Shown here: positions 15,813-25,420 of the stretch, one piece after another | How positions within the stretch are numbered: position 1 is the first letter of the stretch | Layout of the letters: every line of letters begins with the position of its first letter | Origin: JAABVY01 sp964496505 | GTDB lineage: Bacteria > Zixibacteria > MSB-5A5 > JAABVY01 | Assembly (NCBI GenBank): GCA_964496505.1 | Contig: CAZBZV010000019.1 | Coordinates: 1-58,524, forward strand | DNA length: 58,524 nt | Direction of reading: 5' to 3' | Notes under the pieces: generated by a model | What the model was told of the DNA's origin: nothing | What the model saw: only the letters and a program-made list of their open reading frames with translations | Database searches by the model: none | Program-made: the position numbers and the translations under genes

Positions 15813-17987
15813 ATGATAAACCTTATCTTCCATGAAAAGTGTCTTAAAAGGCATATCATATATTATGTCGTATCTGCAATTGTTGTACTTTCCTTGCTCG
15901 GGTGTTCACCGGGCGAAAACCAGACCGGAAAATTCGAATATCCACCCGCACAGCGTGACGATGTTGTCGACAATTATCACGGCACACAGGTAGCCGATCC
16001 ATACCGCTGGCTGGAGGATCCGAATTCGGAGGAAACTCAGCGCTGGGTTGCAGCTCAAAATGAACTGACAGCGAAATTTATGAATACACCCGCAAGAGAG
16101 AAGATAAAGGAGCGCCTGACCGAATTATGGGATTATCCCAAGTACGGCTCGCCGTCAAAAGTGGGCGGACGCTATTTCTTCTGGAAAAATAACGGCCTGC
16201 AAAATCAGGACGTGCTCTATATGATCGAATCGCTTACCGATAAACCTGTTGCCATACTCGATCCTAATCGGATGAGCGAGGACGGTACGATTTCGGTCGA
16301 ACTGAAAGATTTCAGTCCAAACGGGAAATACCTCGTGTACGCAGTTAAAATAAGCGGCAGCGATGAGGAAGTCCTGAAAATCCGGGATATCGATGCCGGG
16401 ACTGATCTTGAGGAAAGTATAGAATTCACCAAATTCAGCGATGTTGGATGGCGACATGATAATTCCGGCTTTTTCTATGACCGCTATCCCGATCCGGAAA
16501 CAGTTCCGGGAGAGGATCATAACAAATTCAATCAGGTCTATTTCCACAAGCTGGGCACTCCTCAGTCCGAGGATGAGCTGGTGTTCGAAATGCCCTCCGA
16601 TAGGGATCTCGGCTTCGCGCCGCATGTTACCGAAGACGGCCGGTATCTTATTCTGCATGTTTGGCACGGCACCGACAATGAGAACCGTATTTTTTACCGC
16701 CGTATTGGCGATAATGGAGATTTTGTCAAACTCCTGAATGAAGCGGACGCATCATACGATTTCATAAACAACATCGGCACAGATTTTTACTTTAACACTG
16801 ATCTGGATGCGCCCTTAAACAGGGTGATAAGGATTGATATCAATAATCCGGAAAAAAAGAATTGGATTGATATAATTCCCGAGGGAAAAAATGCGCTGGA
16901 AAGTGTGCATATGATAGATAAGAAACTGGTTGCAGTGTATCTTGAGGACGCTCATGATTTGCTGAAGATTTTCGATCTTGAGGGCAAGCTGTTGGCCGAA
17001 CCGGAACTTCCAACGATAGGGTCGGTGCACAGCCTGAAGGGAAAACGTGACCAGAAGGAAATGTTTTTTAAGTTCTCGTCCTTCCTTTATCCTTCTAACG
17101 TCTATCGCTATGATTTCAAAGATTCGGAGATGTGTTTCTTCCGTAAAGTAGAGGTCGATTTTGAGCCGGAGGATTACATTACAAAGCAGGTATTCGCCAC
17201 CTCCGATGACGGTACAAAGATACCGCTTTTTATCACACATAAGAAGGATATGCCTATCGATGGCAATAACCCGGCGCTTTTATACGGCTATGGAGGATTT
17301 AACAGCAATATGACTCCCTATTTTGCGGTGCGCCGTATTGTCTGGCTTGAAAACGGCGGGATCTTTGCACAGGCCGTATTGCGGGGAGGAAGAGAAGACG
17401 GCGAGAAATGGCATCGCGCCGGAATGCTCGAAAACAAGCAGAATGTCTTTGATGATTTTATTGCCTGCGGAGAATGGCTGATCGAAAATAAATACACCGA
17501 CAGCTCCCTTCTGGCAATAAGTGGCGGAAGCAATGGCGGTCTTCTGGTGGCGGCATGCATGGTACAGAGGCCGGATTTATTCGGGGCGGTACTCTGCCGG
17601 GTGCCGGTAATCGATATGCTTCGCTATCACATGTTTACTGTCGGACATTTCTGGACAGGTGAATACGGCAATGCTGAGGTAAATCCGGAACACTTCGAGT
17701 TTATGTACGCCTATTCACCCCTGCATAATATCGAAAAAGGTGAGACATACCCCGCTACACTGATAACCACAGCCGACAGCGATGATCGTGTGGTGCCGAT
17801 GCATGGCAAGAAATTCGCGGCGGCGCTGCAATATAACGACAGCGGAGAAAATCCGATCCTGCTTCGAGTGGATACCAAGGCCGGACATGGGCATGGTAAG
17901 CCGACCTCGAAGAAGATAGAAGAGTATGCCGATATATATGCATTTCTTTTTAGGGTTCTTGGTATAGAACCTGTATATGAGGAATAA
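15813..17987 (+). CDS. prolyl oligopeptidase family serine peptidase, lipoprotein
   Basis: This S9A-type peptidase (724 residues) cleaves short peptides after proline. An N-terminal hydrophobic segment ends in a lipobox (SLLGC, Cys about residue 31), so it is probably anchored in the periplasm. YPPAQRDDVVDNYHGTQVADPYRWLED is the standard opening of the beta-propeller domain (cut here from a longer match). The catalytic triad is visible: Ser573 in SGGSNGG, Asp657/658 in DDRVV, and His692 in GHGHG. An AGGAG site precedes ATG 15813. The methyltransferase gene that follows starts at the next base. Confidence 0.95.
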   Translation: MINLIFHEKCLKRHIIYYVVSAIVVLSLLGCSPGENQTGKFEYPPAQRDDVVDNYHGTQVADPYRWLEDPNSEETQRWVAAQNELTAKFMNTPAREKIKERLTELWDYPKYGSPSKVGGRYFFWKNNGLQNQDVLYMIESLTDKPVAILDPNRMSEDGTISVELKDFSPNGKYLVYAVKISGSDEEVLKIRDIDAGTDLEESIEFTKFSDVGWRHDNSGFFYDRYPDPETVPGEDHNKFNQVYFHKLGTPQSEDELVFEMPSDRDLGFAPHVTEDGRYLILHVWHGTDNENRIFYRRIGDNGDFVKLLNEADASYDFINNIGTDFYFNTDLDAPLNRVIRIDINNPEKKNWIDIIPEGKNALESVHMIDKKLVAVYLEDAHDLLKIFDLEGKLLAEPELPTIGSVHSLKGKRDQKEMFFKFSSFLYPSNVYRYDFKDSEMCFFRKVEVDFEPEDYITKQVFATSDDGTKIPLFITHKKDMPIDGNNPALLYGYGGFNSNMTPYFAVRRIVWLENGGIFAQAVLRGGREDGEKWHRAGMLENKQNVFDDFIACGEWLIENKYTDSSLLAISGGSNGGLLVAACMVQRPDLFGAVLCRVPVIDMLRYHMFTVGHFWTGEYGNAEVNPEHFEFMYAYSPLHNIEKGETYPATLITTADSDDRVVPMHGKKFAAALQYNDSGENPILLRVDTKAGHGHGKPTSKKIEEYADIYAFLFRVLGIEPVYEE

Positions 17988-18815
17988 GTGAATAATAAAA
18001 AAGACAGCCTTTACGGCGAATCTGAAGCTGAATTCTTTAGAAAACGAGCCAAATCCTGGGATAAGCAGGACCTCCGAAAGTTCGACCTGATGTCGAATCA
18101 TCTCGGGGGCTGCAAGCGGCTGGTGGAGATCGGATGTGGATGGGGACAGTTTCTGGGGATTGCCTCGAAACAGGTGGATGAGGTCTGGGGCGTGGATGAA
18201 AGCGTGGAGATGACAAAGGGGATCGAAGAGAACTGTCCGCAGGCGAAACTTGTAGTATGCAGGGCGGATAATCTCGACCTGCCGTCTGAATATTTCGATA
18301 TCGCCGTGACCTCCCAGATGCTCCATGAGGTCAAACTTTTCGGCACATTGGATGAGCTTTACAAAAGCCTGAGTGAGATTAGAAGAGTGCTGGCATTGGG
18401 TGGAAAATACCTTCTGGTGGATCATCTGGATGCTGGTGATGGCAATGTTGATATTTTTCTTCCGCCGGAAAAGGTCGATCTATTGCAGGAATTCGAAAGC
18501 AAATTCGAATATTATCATGCGAAACACAGCGTTATGGCGGGAGATATAATCCGTATTCCCAAAAGAACATTGCAGGATTTTCTAACCAAGGATGTATTTC
18601 TGAATTCAGCCATGGAACCGATGGAGATGAACGAAACTCATAATGTCTTCACGCGCAAAGAGACCGAGGAATATCTTGCGGCCGTGGGTATGGAAATTGA
18701 AGATTGGATAGAATTTATGGATATCAGCCATGATCTTATGAAAAAGGATAGCAGATTTATCTCGGGGAAGCCCTGGATGCGGAAATTTTTGTGTGTAGCG
18801 GTGAAAAAAGAGTAG
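17988..18815 (+). CDS. class I SAM-dependent methyltransferase
   Basis: The protein has 275 residues. Motif I is LVEIGCGWGQF (45-55), followed by the acidic ribose-binding residue in VWGVDESVEM and motif IV FDIAVTSQMLHEV. The core matches class I (Rossmann) methyltransferases; the C-terminal 120 residues with MEMNETHNVFTRKETEEYLAAVG probably choose the substrate, which is unknown. The start is GTG at 17988-17990, immediately after the peptidase stop. It ends next to the stop of the convergent wzz-like gene with no gap. Confidence 0.85.
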   Translation: MNNKKDSLYGESEAEFFRKRAKSWDKQDLRKFDLMSNHLGGCKRLVEIGCGWGQFLGIASKQVDEVWGVDESVEMTKGIEENCPQAKLVVCRADNLDLPSEYFDIAVTSQMLHEVKLFGTLDELYKSLSEIRRVLALGGKYLLVDHLDAGDGNVDIFLPPEKVDLLQEFESKFEYYHAKHSVMAGDIIRIPKRTLQDFLTKDVFLNSAMEPMEMNETHNVFTRKETEEYLAAVGMEIEDWIEFMDISHDLMKKDSRFISGKPWMRKFLCVAVKKE

Positions 18816-19928
18816 CTAAGCTTCGACCTTCTGGCGGCTTTTAGCCTTTTCTTTGGTCTTTTCTATAATCTGGTTTACCCGGGGAAATTCTTTCTTGAAA
18901 TCCTCCTGCAATTCCTTAAACGATTCCCTGTCCGGTCCGCTTCCGGCACGCTTTAAGGCATTCAGTACAATTACCACAATATAAGCGGTCATAAAGGCCG
19001 CAAATCCCGCCAGAATAATTGCCGAAAGCCGTCTGGGACCGGATTTAACCGTAGGCAGCGAGGGCTGGTCGAGTACTCTTACCACCGGTATATCCTTTTG
19101 AGCGTTTAGCTTGGTAAGTTCATATTCCTGCCTCAGAGTCAGGTAGGTCTTGGTTTTAATTTCAATATCACGCTGGAAACGCGCCAGCATCTTGAGAATT
19201 TCAGGATTATTGCTGCTGGCCCAGCCACGGTTCGAATTCTGGAATTTCTCCAGCTTATTCTCGGCCTCCTTCAGCTCCTTTTCGATCTCAACAAGCTGCT
19301 TTTCCAGATATTTCGAGGCCTCCTTGGCCTGCGAACGGCGTTTATGAATATTATAATTCTCGAGTTCGGTAATATATGCCTGTAAAACCGCCTGCGAAAG
19401 ACGGGGTGAGGTAGTCTCGACACTGACATCAATCACACCGCTTTTCTTGTCCATTGATACAGATGTAATCTTTGCCAATGATGCCAGAAGACGGTCGGGA
19501 TCGTTGGTATCGAAATAATCGTGGAGTTTGATATTTTTATCTCTGTAAGGAAATTCTTTATCCAGCACCGCCTTTCGGATATGACGGGAGCGCAGTATAA
19601 CCGGAAAAAGCTCGGAGGAATTTTCGTCCATATTCGTAAGGCCGTTCATCTGCGCCAGCTCCTGCAGGGCCGAGAGGCGATCACCCTTGCCGCTGGGGAG
19701 GATGCGCGCGTGGGAGCTGTACTTATTGGGAGTCAGAAACAGAATAATCCCGGCCAGAATCATCACAGCCACAGCAGCGCCCACGATCCATTTCTTATTT
19801 TTAAGAAACAGAATGGCCAGCTCGAAAAGATTGATGCGCAAAAACTCCCGTCCACGAGAATTCTCCGCCTGCCCCTCCGAATCATCGAGCCAGGGCATAT
19901 TATCTTTCAAATCATCGCCTTTGGACAT
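18816..19928 (-). CDS. Wzz-type polysaccharide chain-length determinant
   Basis: The 370-residue inner-membrane protein follows the Wzz pattern. It has a cytoplasmic N-terminus, a membrane span at about 47-67 (WIVGAAVAVMILAGIILFLT), a large periplasmic coiled-coil region (HKRRSQAKEASKYLEKQL, EIEKELKEAENKLEKFQ) and a second span near 305-330 preceded by the Pro-rich LDQPSLPTVKSGPRR. There is no C-terminal tyrosine kinase domain, only a short charged tail. Such proteins set chain length with a Wzy polymerase. It is the last gene of the exopolysaccharide cluster, 185 bases after the GT4 gene. Confidence 0.9.
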   Translation of the reverse strand: MSKGDDLKDNMPWLDDSEGQAENSRGREFLRINLFELAILFLKNKKWIVGAAVAVMILAGIILFLTPNKYSSHARILPSGKGDRLSALQELAQMNGLTNMDENSSELFPVILRSRHIRKAVLDKEFPYRDKNIKLHDYFDTNDPDRLLASLAKITSVSMDKKSGVIDVSVETTSPRLSQAVLQAYITELENYNIHKRRSQAKEASKYLEKQLVEIEKELKEAENKLEKFQNSNRGWASSNNPEILKMLARFQRDIEIKTKTYLTLRQEYELTKLNAQKDIPVVRVLDQPSLPTVKSGPRRLSAIILAGFAAFMTAYIVVIVLNALKRAGSGPDRESFKELQEDFKKEFPRVNQIIEKTKEKAKSRQKVEA

Positions 19929-20113
19929 ACTAATCCTATATTTATCCTATTATATTGCATGCAAATAAGCTGCCACTTCACCAGGCCTTACGCGGTAAAT
20001 TCCTAACTTGTAATAAGATAACATATTATAGGATTCTTATTTGAGGCTGTATTGCATGTTTTTTTTAGACTAATGAGATTTTAGGAAAGTTTTTCCAGAC
20101 CCAATCGTAAAGA

Positions 20114-21328
20114 TTACTTATTTGAACCGGCAAACTGCTTTTGCTCAATCTTCATATCGTCATTAGATAAAATTTCCGTGACTTTCCGAAGATTATCTTC
20201 GGATGTACCGAAAAATCTGTCTGCTTTTTCGGAGACAAATTCCATGAAATTCTGCTTGAACTGCTCTTTTGAAAAGAGAATAGCGTTATCGCGAATGACA
20301 TTACGGTCGAATTTCATATTCTCGAATTGTCTGACGGCTTCGGAAATCGATTCCGGTGTCTGCTGATCAAAAAACAGGCCGGTTTTGTTTTCGACCACAG
20401 TCTCCAATGCTCCGCCCTTGCCGTAAGCAATAATCGGTGTTCCACAGGCCTGAGCCTCGATTGGTACAATTCCGAAATCCTCCTTGGCGGCAAAAACAAA
20501 CGCCTTCGCTTTTTGCATATACTCTTTCACGACCGAGCATGATTGGTAGCCCAGCATCTCGACATTGGAACTTGCCCCGCTCCTGATATCTTCAAACTGA
20601 GGGCCATCCCCGATAACTACCAGCCTTTTATCCGGCATCGCGGCAAACGCCTCAACTATCAAACCGATCTTTTTATAGGGCACCATTCGCGAAACAGTCA
20701 GATAGAAATCTTCCTTCCGGTCTACAGCATCGAATGCATGCACATCAACAGGCGGATATATCACCGTCGATTCACGTCGGTAACATTTCATGATCCGTCG
20801 TGAAATAAATTTCGAGTTCGCCACAAAATAATCGACGTTGTTGGAGGAGCGTGCATCCCAGTTGCGGATATAATGCAATATAATTTTGGCAATTTTTCCC
20901 TTAATACCTCTGTTTAAACCGGAATCTCTGAGATACTGGTGAGTCATATCCCAGGCATAGCGTATGGGTGAATGCACATAGGATATATGAAGCTGATCCG
21001 GCCCGGTAATCACACCTTTGGCCACAGCATAGGAGCTGGAAATAACCAGATCATACTCCGAAAGATCGAACTGCTCAACCGCCAGAGGCATAAAAGGCAG
21101 ATATGAGCGATATTTCTTCCTTGCCAGCGGCAAACGTTGAATAAATGAGGTATGGACTTTTTTCTGATGAATGAAATCCCTATCCTCTTCCGGCAGGAAG
21201 TCTATTAGCGAATACAGATCGCAATGCGGAAACAAGTTTATGATCTCCTCCAGTACACGTTCCGCGCCGCAGTAGGTAACCAGCCAGTCATGCACGACTG
21301 CTATCTTTAATTTATCCGTATTTATCAT
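20114..21328 (-). CDS. GT4 family glycosyltransferase
   Basis: This 404-residue GT-B enzyme begins IAVVHDWLVTYCGAERVLEEI, the usual start of GT4 mannosyl/glucosyltransferases. SYVHSPIRYAWDMTHQYL and the C-terminal E-x7-E region FGIVPIEAQACGTPIIAYGKGG with ALETV bind the nucleotide-sugar donor. It should add a sugar to the lipid-linked repeat unit on the cytoplasmic face. It is followed by the wzz-like gene and preceded by the polymerase/ligase gene 13 bases away. Donor and linkage cannot be told. Confidence 0.92.
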   Translation of the reverse strand: MINTDKLKIAVVHDWLVTYCGAERVLEEIINLFPHCDLYSLIDFLPEEDRDFIHQKKVHTSFIQRLPLARKKYRSYLPFMPLAVEQFDLSEYDLVISSSYAVAKGVITGPDQLHISYVHSPIRYAWDMTHQYLRDSGLNRGIKGKIAKIILHYIRNWDARSSNNVDYFVANSKFISRRIMKCYRRESTVIYPPVDVHAFDAVDRKEDFYLTVSRMVPYKKIGLIVEAFAAMPDKRLVVIGDGPQFEDIRSGASSNVEMLGYQSCSVVKEYMQKAKAFVFAAKEDFGIVPIEAQACGTPIIAYGKGGALETVVENKTGLFFDQQTPESISEAVRQFENMKFDRNVIRDNAILFSKEQFKQNFMEFVSEKADRFFGTSEDNLRKVTEILSNDDMKIEQKQFAGSNK

Positions 21329-21341
21329 AAGTTTTTCGATT

Positions 21342-22658
21342 TTACCCCTGTAAAGCGTATCGGCCTGAGTGCGATATTCTTTGAGCCTTCATTCCAACCG
21401 CAATCAGCAAAATAAAAATCGCCGGGATATTGTGCCAGTAGGTTAAAACATCGGCCGATACCATATTCGAGATAAGTGCAATCCACAACGCCAGTATCAA
21501 TATCCCGAAGTGCCTATGTAATCTGTACTGAATAATTCCATCCCGCATCCCCGAAGCTATCAATATCAAAAGCGCGCAGAGCCCGAAGATACCCATCTCG
21601 AATAGAGCCTGGTTGAAATTATTATCCGGCAGGGTATCATAATGGAGCTTCAGCGATTTATAGCCCAGCCCGAACGGCCATGCCAGCGCCGAGCTCTTGT
21701 ACAGATTCAATCCCTGCTCCCAGTGAATTGTCCTGTGGCTCGATACGGTCTCAAAATCGCTGGAGAGTTCCGACAGTCCAGTTACACGCTGTCCGAACTC
21801 GGAAGCCGCCATAGCGATTAAATCGTGATTCATATACTTCACGGCGATAAACGATCCAGCCCCAACCAGAAGCACAGATGCAAATGCAACCTTTATAAGC
21901 TTGCCCGGCTGTTTAAGAAGAGGTATCATCAAAATCAGCGTGCCCAGAGCCGCCAGTACCAAACCGCCGCGCGAGAGTGTCATCAAAAGCGCCAGGCCGG
22001 ATAATCCGCCGGAAATAAACGCCCATTTTGCCAGGCCGTGACGGTTGTAATAGAGTAATGTCCAGATTGCCACCAGAACACTCACACCCATAAAACTCCC
22101 CAGCGAGCCTGAGTCGCCATGAGTTCCGCCGGCGCGGAATATTTCGAATCCGTCCTCGATAAAGGTCTGCGACTCCCTGAGCGAAATACTGTTCATGAAC
22201 ATAAGGACTGCTACTGCCGCAGTAAGCCCCGAGCCGATTAAAAACAGCCGGATGATTTTATGCCTCGGGTATTCGCGTAAGGTCTGATATGCAAGAATCA
22301 CCGGCAGAAACATCTCAATCAGCCTGATAACTCTAAACATCATTCCCGCAGATAATATCTGGGTTTGAAAGCTGAAGCTGATATAAGAAAGAACCGCCGC
22401 AGCTACAATCAGAAACATGCCTTTGACAATGCCACCCTTTATTTCAAAGCCGGAGCCTGAGAGGTTATAGATTATCCTGATAATTGTCGGTATTGCCAGA
22501 AGATCGAGCATGGAAAGTTCTATCGGTCCGGCCGGAAGCGGAGGACATAACGGTACCAGTACCAGATAGCCTCCCAGAAGCCAGAGAGGGCGGTTGATCG
22601 AGAGATAGACCGCCAGGCATACTAAAATACCGGCGGGGATTAAAGCGAACAGGTTCAT
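21342..22658 (-). CDS. O-antigen polymerase/ligase-like membrane protein
   Basis: The protein has 438 residues with about 11-12 predicted membrane spans. A periplasmic loop near residues 290-330 contains SSDFETVSSHRTIHWEQGL and GLGYKSLKLHYDTLPDNNF, matching the Wzy_C/WaaL pattern with its conserved Arg and His. In this cluster it is the likely Wzy polymerase joining repeat units after flipping by the Wzx-like protein. Whether it acts as polymerase or ligase is not decided by sequence. Gaps to neighbours are 8 and 13 bases. Confidence 0.85.
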   Translation of the reverse strand: MNLFALIPAGILVCLAVYLSINRPLWLLGGYLVLVPLCPPLPAGPIELSMLDLLAIPTIIRIIYNLSGSGFEIKGGIVKGMFLIVAAAVLSYISFSFQTQILSAGMMFRVIRLIEMFLPVILAYQTLREYPRHKIIRLFLIGSGLTAAVAVLMFMNSISLRESQTFIEDGFEIFRAGGTHGDSGSLGSFMGVSVLVAIWTLLYYNRHGLAKWAFISGGLSGLALLMTLSRGGLVLAALGTLILMIPLLKQPGKLIKVAFASVLLVGAGSFIAVKYMNHDLIAMAASEFGQRVTGLSELSSDFETVSSHRTIHWEQGLNLYKSSALAWPFGLGYKSLKLHYDTLPDNNFNQALFEMGIFGLCALLILIASGMRDGIIQYRLHRHFGILILALWIALISNMVSADVLTYWHNIPAIFILLIAVGMKAQRISHSGRYALQG

Positions 22659-22666
22659 GGAACTTC

Positions 22667-23968
22667 TTAATGCGGGACTTTGGGTCCCAGGATATTGCTG
22701 TATATCTTTGTAATCTTGTCGATAATTGCCGGGAATGAAAATTTCTCCACAGCAATTTGGCGTGCACGCTTGCCCATCTCCATTCGCTTTTCTTTATCAT
22801 CTATCATAACACCCAGGTATTCCGCGAGACCGTCACAGTCCTGGGGCTTATATAAAAGTCCTGACTTATCAGGCTCCACCAATGCCTGGCTGGCGGAAAT
22901 ATCCGAGGCAACCGCGGGAATACCGCAGGCCATGCCCTCGAGGATTGAGTTGGAAAGCCCCTCCCACAAGGACGACATCACAAGCACATCGGAAGCCCTG
23001 AGATAATCCACAACATTCGGCTTTTTGCCCAGCAATTTCGCTGTAGTCAGGTTGTTTTCTTTATGGTATGCGCGTATCTCCTCTTCGCTGGTATAAACCT
23101 GGCCGTTGGAGTCGCCCAGGAGAATTAGCTCCATTTTGCTGTGATCGTACTTATCATGAACTTTATGCCAGCCCTTGAGAAGTGTGATCAGATTCTTTTC
23201 GATCGCAAAGCGTCCGGCATAGACGAAGATAACTTTTTCCTTCGGCAGTCCCAGCTTTTCGCGCAGCGCCAGTTTTTCCTCCGGTGAAGCCGGGTAAAAG
23301 CGGTCGGTGTTGATACCATTGGAAACGTCGGAGACATGCTCGACTCCCACATCCCGCACGCGGCGCTGTATCTCCGGCGAAATTGCCAGTACATGACTGG
23401 CATTTTTGAGCATCTGCCTGCGCACGATTCTGAGTGCGGGTAAACATATCGGACGAATAACATTTCTTGTCAGCCAGCTTCCGTTTTTATTAACCAGATT
23501 GTAGCCGTTGCCTGCGCCGGAATAATTCAGAAAATTGGGATTGGGCGGTTTAACAATATAGGGCTTGCCGGTAAATTTTTTGGCCGCAATCGCCGCCCAT
23601 TCAAGCGGATTGTTGCCATGACAGTGCACAAGATCGTATCTGTCCTTGTTTTTAATCAGCCATTTGAAGGCCGGAATAGTCGACTTAAGCTTATCCTCTC
23701 CGGTGGTACCGCTGTAAGGAAGCCGTGTAATCTTCACGCCTTCATGGATTTCTTTGGGAGAATAGGATTTATCGCTTTGCCGTGTCAGAACGCTGATATC
23801 GTAACCGCGCTTGATCAATTCCTTGCTCACACGTAAGGCCTGCTTTTCGGCTCCTCCGAGTACCGGATAGAATTGATCTATCAGCATCAGGATTCGAGGT
23901 GAATCGGATTTTGGTTGAGCTTCTATATCAGTTCTTTCTTGGATTATCTGTTTTTCTGCCACTGGCAT
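22667..23968 (-). CDS. GT4 family glycosyltransferase
   Basis: The protein has 433 residues. RILMLIDQFYPVLGGAEKQA is the typical N-terminal nucleotide-free domain start, VIFVYAGRFAIEKNL marks the second Rossmann domain, and EGLSNSILEGMACGIPAVASD is the donor-binding E-x7-E motif. A strong AAAGGAGGA site precedes ATG 23966-23968. The protein is a second sugar transferase of the polysaccharide assembly pathway. Confidence 0.93.
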   Translation of the reverse strand: MPVAEKQIIQERTDIEAQPKSDSPRILMLIDQFYPVLGGAEKQALRVSKELIKRGYDISVLTRQSDKSYSPKEIHEGVKITRLPYSGTTGEDKLKSTIPAFKWLIKNKDRYDLVHCHGNNPLEWAAIAAKKFTGKPYIVKPPNPNFLNYSGAGNGYNLVNKNGSWLTRNVIRPICLPALRIVRRQMLKNASHVLAISPEIQRRVRDVGVEHVSDVSNGINTDRFYPASPEEKLALREKLGLPKEKVIFVYAGRFAIEKNLITLLKGWHKVHDKYDHSKMELILLGDSNGQVYTSEEEIRAYHKENNLTTAKLLGKKPNVVDYLRASDVLVMSSLWEGLSNSILEGMACGIPAVASDISASQALVEPDKSGLLYKPQDCDGLAEYLGVMIDDKEKRMEMGKRARQIAVEKFSFPAIIDKITKIYSNILGPKVPH

Positions 23969-24055
23969 TATCTATCCTCCTTTATAAAACCCCTCTATTG
24001 AAGCATCGGATATTCAGCAATCGAATTTAAGGCCATGAAATGCATTTCATATATC

Positions 24056-25420
24056 TTAATGCACAATCTCGGATATAGCATACCGTGCCTTGCCGGTGTT
24101 GGATGTTTCGATTTCGTCCACGAATTCGTATTCAATCCTGCATTCATCACCCATTACGATTTTGATTTTATTATTTATTTCCTCCTGCATTTGCGTAAAT
24201 GCATCCCTGTTGCCAATCAGCTTGATTTTTATATGATCGTAGTCCTTTTGAATTACCTGGAATTTTTCCACTCCCGCTTCTTTTCTATAAACCCCCAGGA
24301 GCTGGGCAAAATAAATCGGCGTAACCGCCCTGCCGTCTCTCGTTCTGAAGAAATCACTGGTCCTGCCGCTGACCGAGGCCAGCCGCGGAAAGCTGACTCC
24401 GCATTTGCATTTTTCCGGCTCTCGCATTATGCCCACATCTGCAATCTTGTATCTTATAATCGGCATTGAATAATTATCCAGGCTGGTAACTACAATCTCG
24501 CCCTCCTGGCCCGGATCGCAGGGATTTCCGTGGGGATCCACCACCTCAACATGTATGTGTCCCCAGAAAATATGCATTCCGTCATTAGCGGGGCATTCGG
24601 ATGATATGGCTCCGACCTCGCGGCTGCCGTAATGATTGAATACCCTGCACTGAAAGACATCCTCTATTTCCTCCCGCATATAATCGAAAAGCGTCCCGGC
24701 AGTCGGATGGATAACGTTTTGGGGCTCGACATGAATATCATTTTTTCGGACGAAACAGGCCAATTCATTGATAGCGTCGGCGTAGGCACGAATCATAGCT
24801 GGCCTGTGCCGGTTTATAATCTGAATGTAGCGTGTCATATCCTCCGGAGTCATCTTATAGCAGTTAATCATGATACGATTTCGCAGAAAGTCTCCAACAT
24901 AACTGGAAAGCGGCTTCTTGCCCTCGAATGTATCCCTTTCGGCGCCCCATAGTATGATTTCGCTGTCGTAGGAACCAACTCCTCTCCAGCTTTTAGCGAG
25001 TTCGAAGCAGGCCAGATTGGAAATAAGGTACTCCCGATCCTGCATTATTCTGGTTGGCTCTCCTGTGGAACCGCCGGAGGAGTTCATAAATGATCCGCGT
25101 TCCTGATGATCTTTGGAATAAAGCTTTGCTCCCAAACTGCGAACAAGGTCCTTTGTCAGAAATGGTATCTGCGCCAATTCCTCGATAAAATTTATCTCGA
25201 TCCTGCCCTTTTTCAAAAGCTCTGTTTTACCCAGTTCTTTCTTATAGTACTCAACATTTTCATAGGCATGGTTGAGCAGATTATTCAGCTTTTCAAGCTG
25301 AAGCTTCTGCAACTGCTGGGGAGGCAGGCTTTGATAATTTTTCAGCTCTTTCAATCGATGCATGATCTTTCTGCGATTTCTATAGCAGATCAGTCTCAAA
25401 ATTTTCTGAAATGAAAACAT
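24056..25420 (-). CDS. CapK/phenylacetate-CoA-ligase-like adenylate-forming enzyme
   Basis: This 454-residue protein belongs to the PaaK/CapK branch of AMP-forming enzymes. NSSGGSTGEPTRI is the phosphate-binding loop; NHYGSREVGAISSEC and GEIVVTSLDNYSMPIIRYKIADVG are later conserved segments. CKCG...FPRL with other cysteines (including one in SSEC) suggests a zinc site as in this family. Family members in polysaccharide clusters are thought to activate an acid for transfer to a sugar, but no reaction is proven. Its ATG follows the flippase stop directly. Confidence 0.88.
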   Translation of the reverse strand: MFSFQKILRLICYRNRRKIMHRLKELKNYQSLPPQQLQKLQLEKLNNLLNHAYENVEYYKKELGKTELLKKGRIEINFIEELAQIPFLTKDLVRSLGAKLYSKDHQERGSFMNSSGGSTGEPTRIMQDREYLISNLACFELAKSWRGVGSYDSEIILWGAERDTFEGKKPLSSYVGDFLRNRIMINCYKMTPEDMTRYIQIINRHRPAMIRAYADAINELACFVRKNDIHVEPQNVIHPTAGTLFDYMREEIEDVFQCRVFNHYGSREVGAISSECPANDGMHIFWGHIHVEVVDPHGNPCDPGQEGEIVVTSLDNYSMPIIRYKIADVGIMREPEKCKCGVSFPRLASVSGRTSDFFRTRDGRAVTPIYFAQLLGVYRKEAGVEKFQVIQKDYDHIKIKLIGNRDAFTQMQEEINNKIKIVMGDECRIEYEFVDEIETSNTGKARYAISEIVH

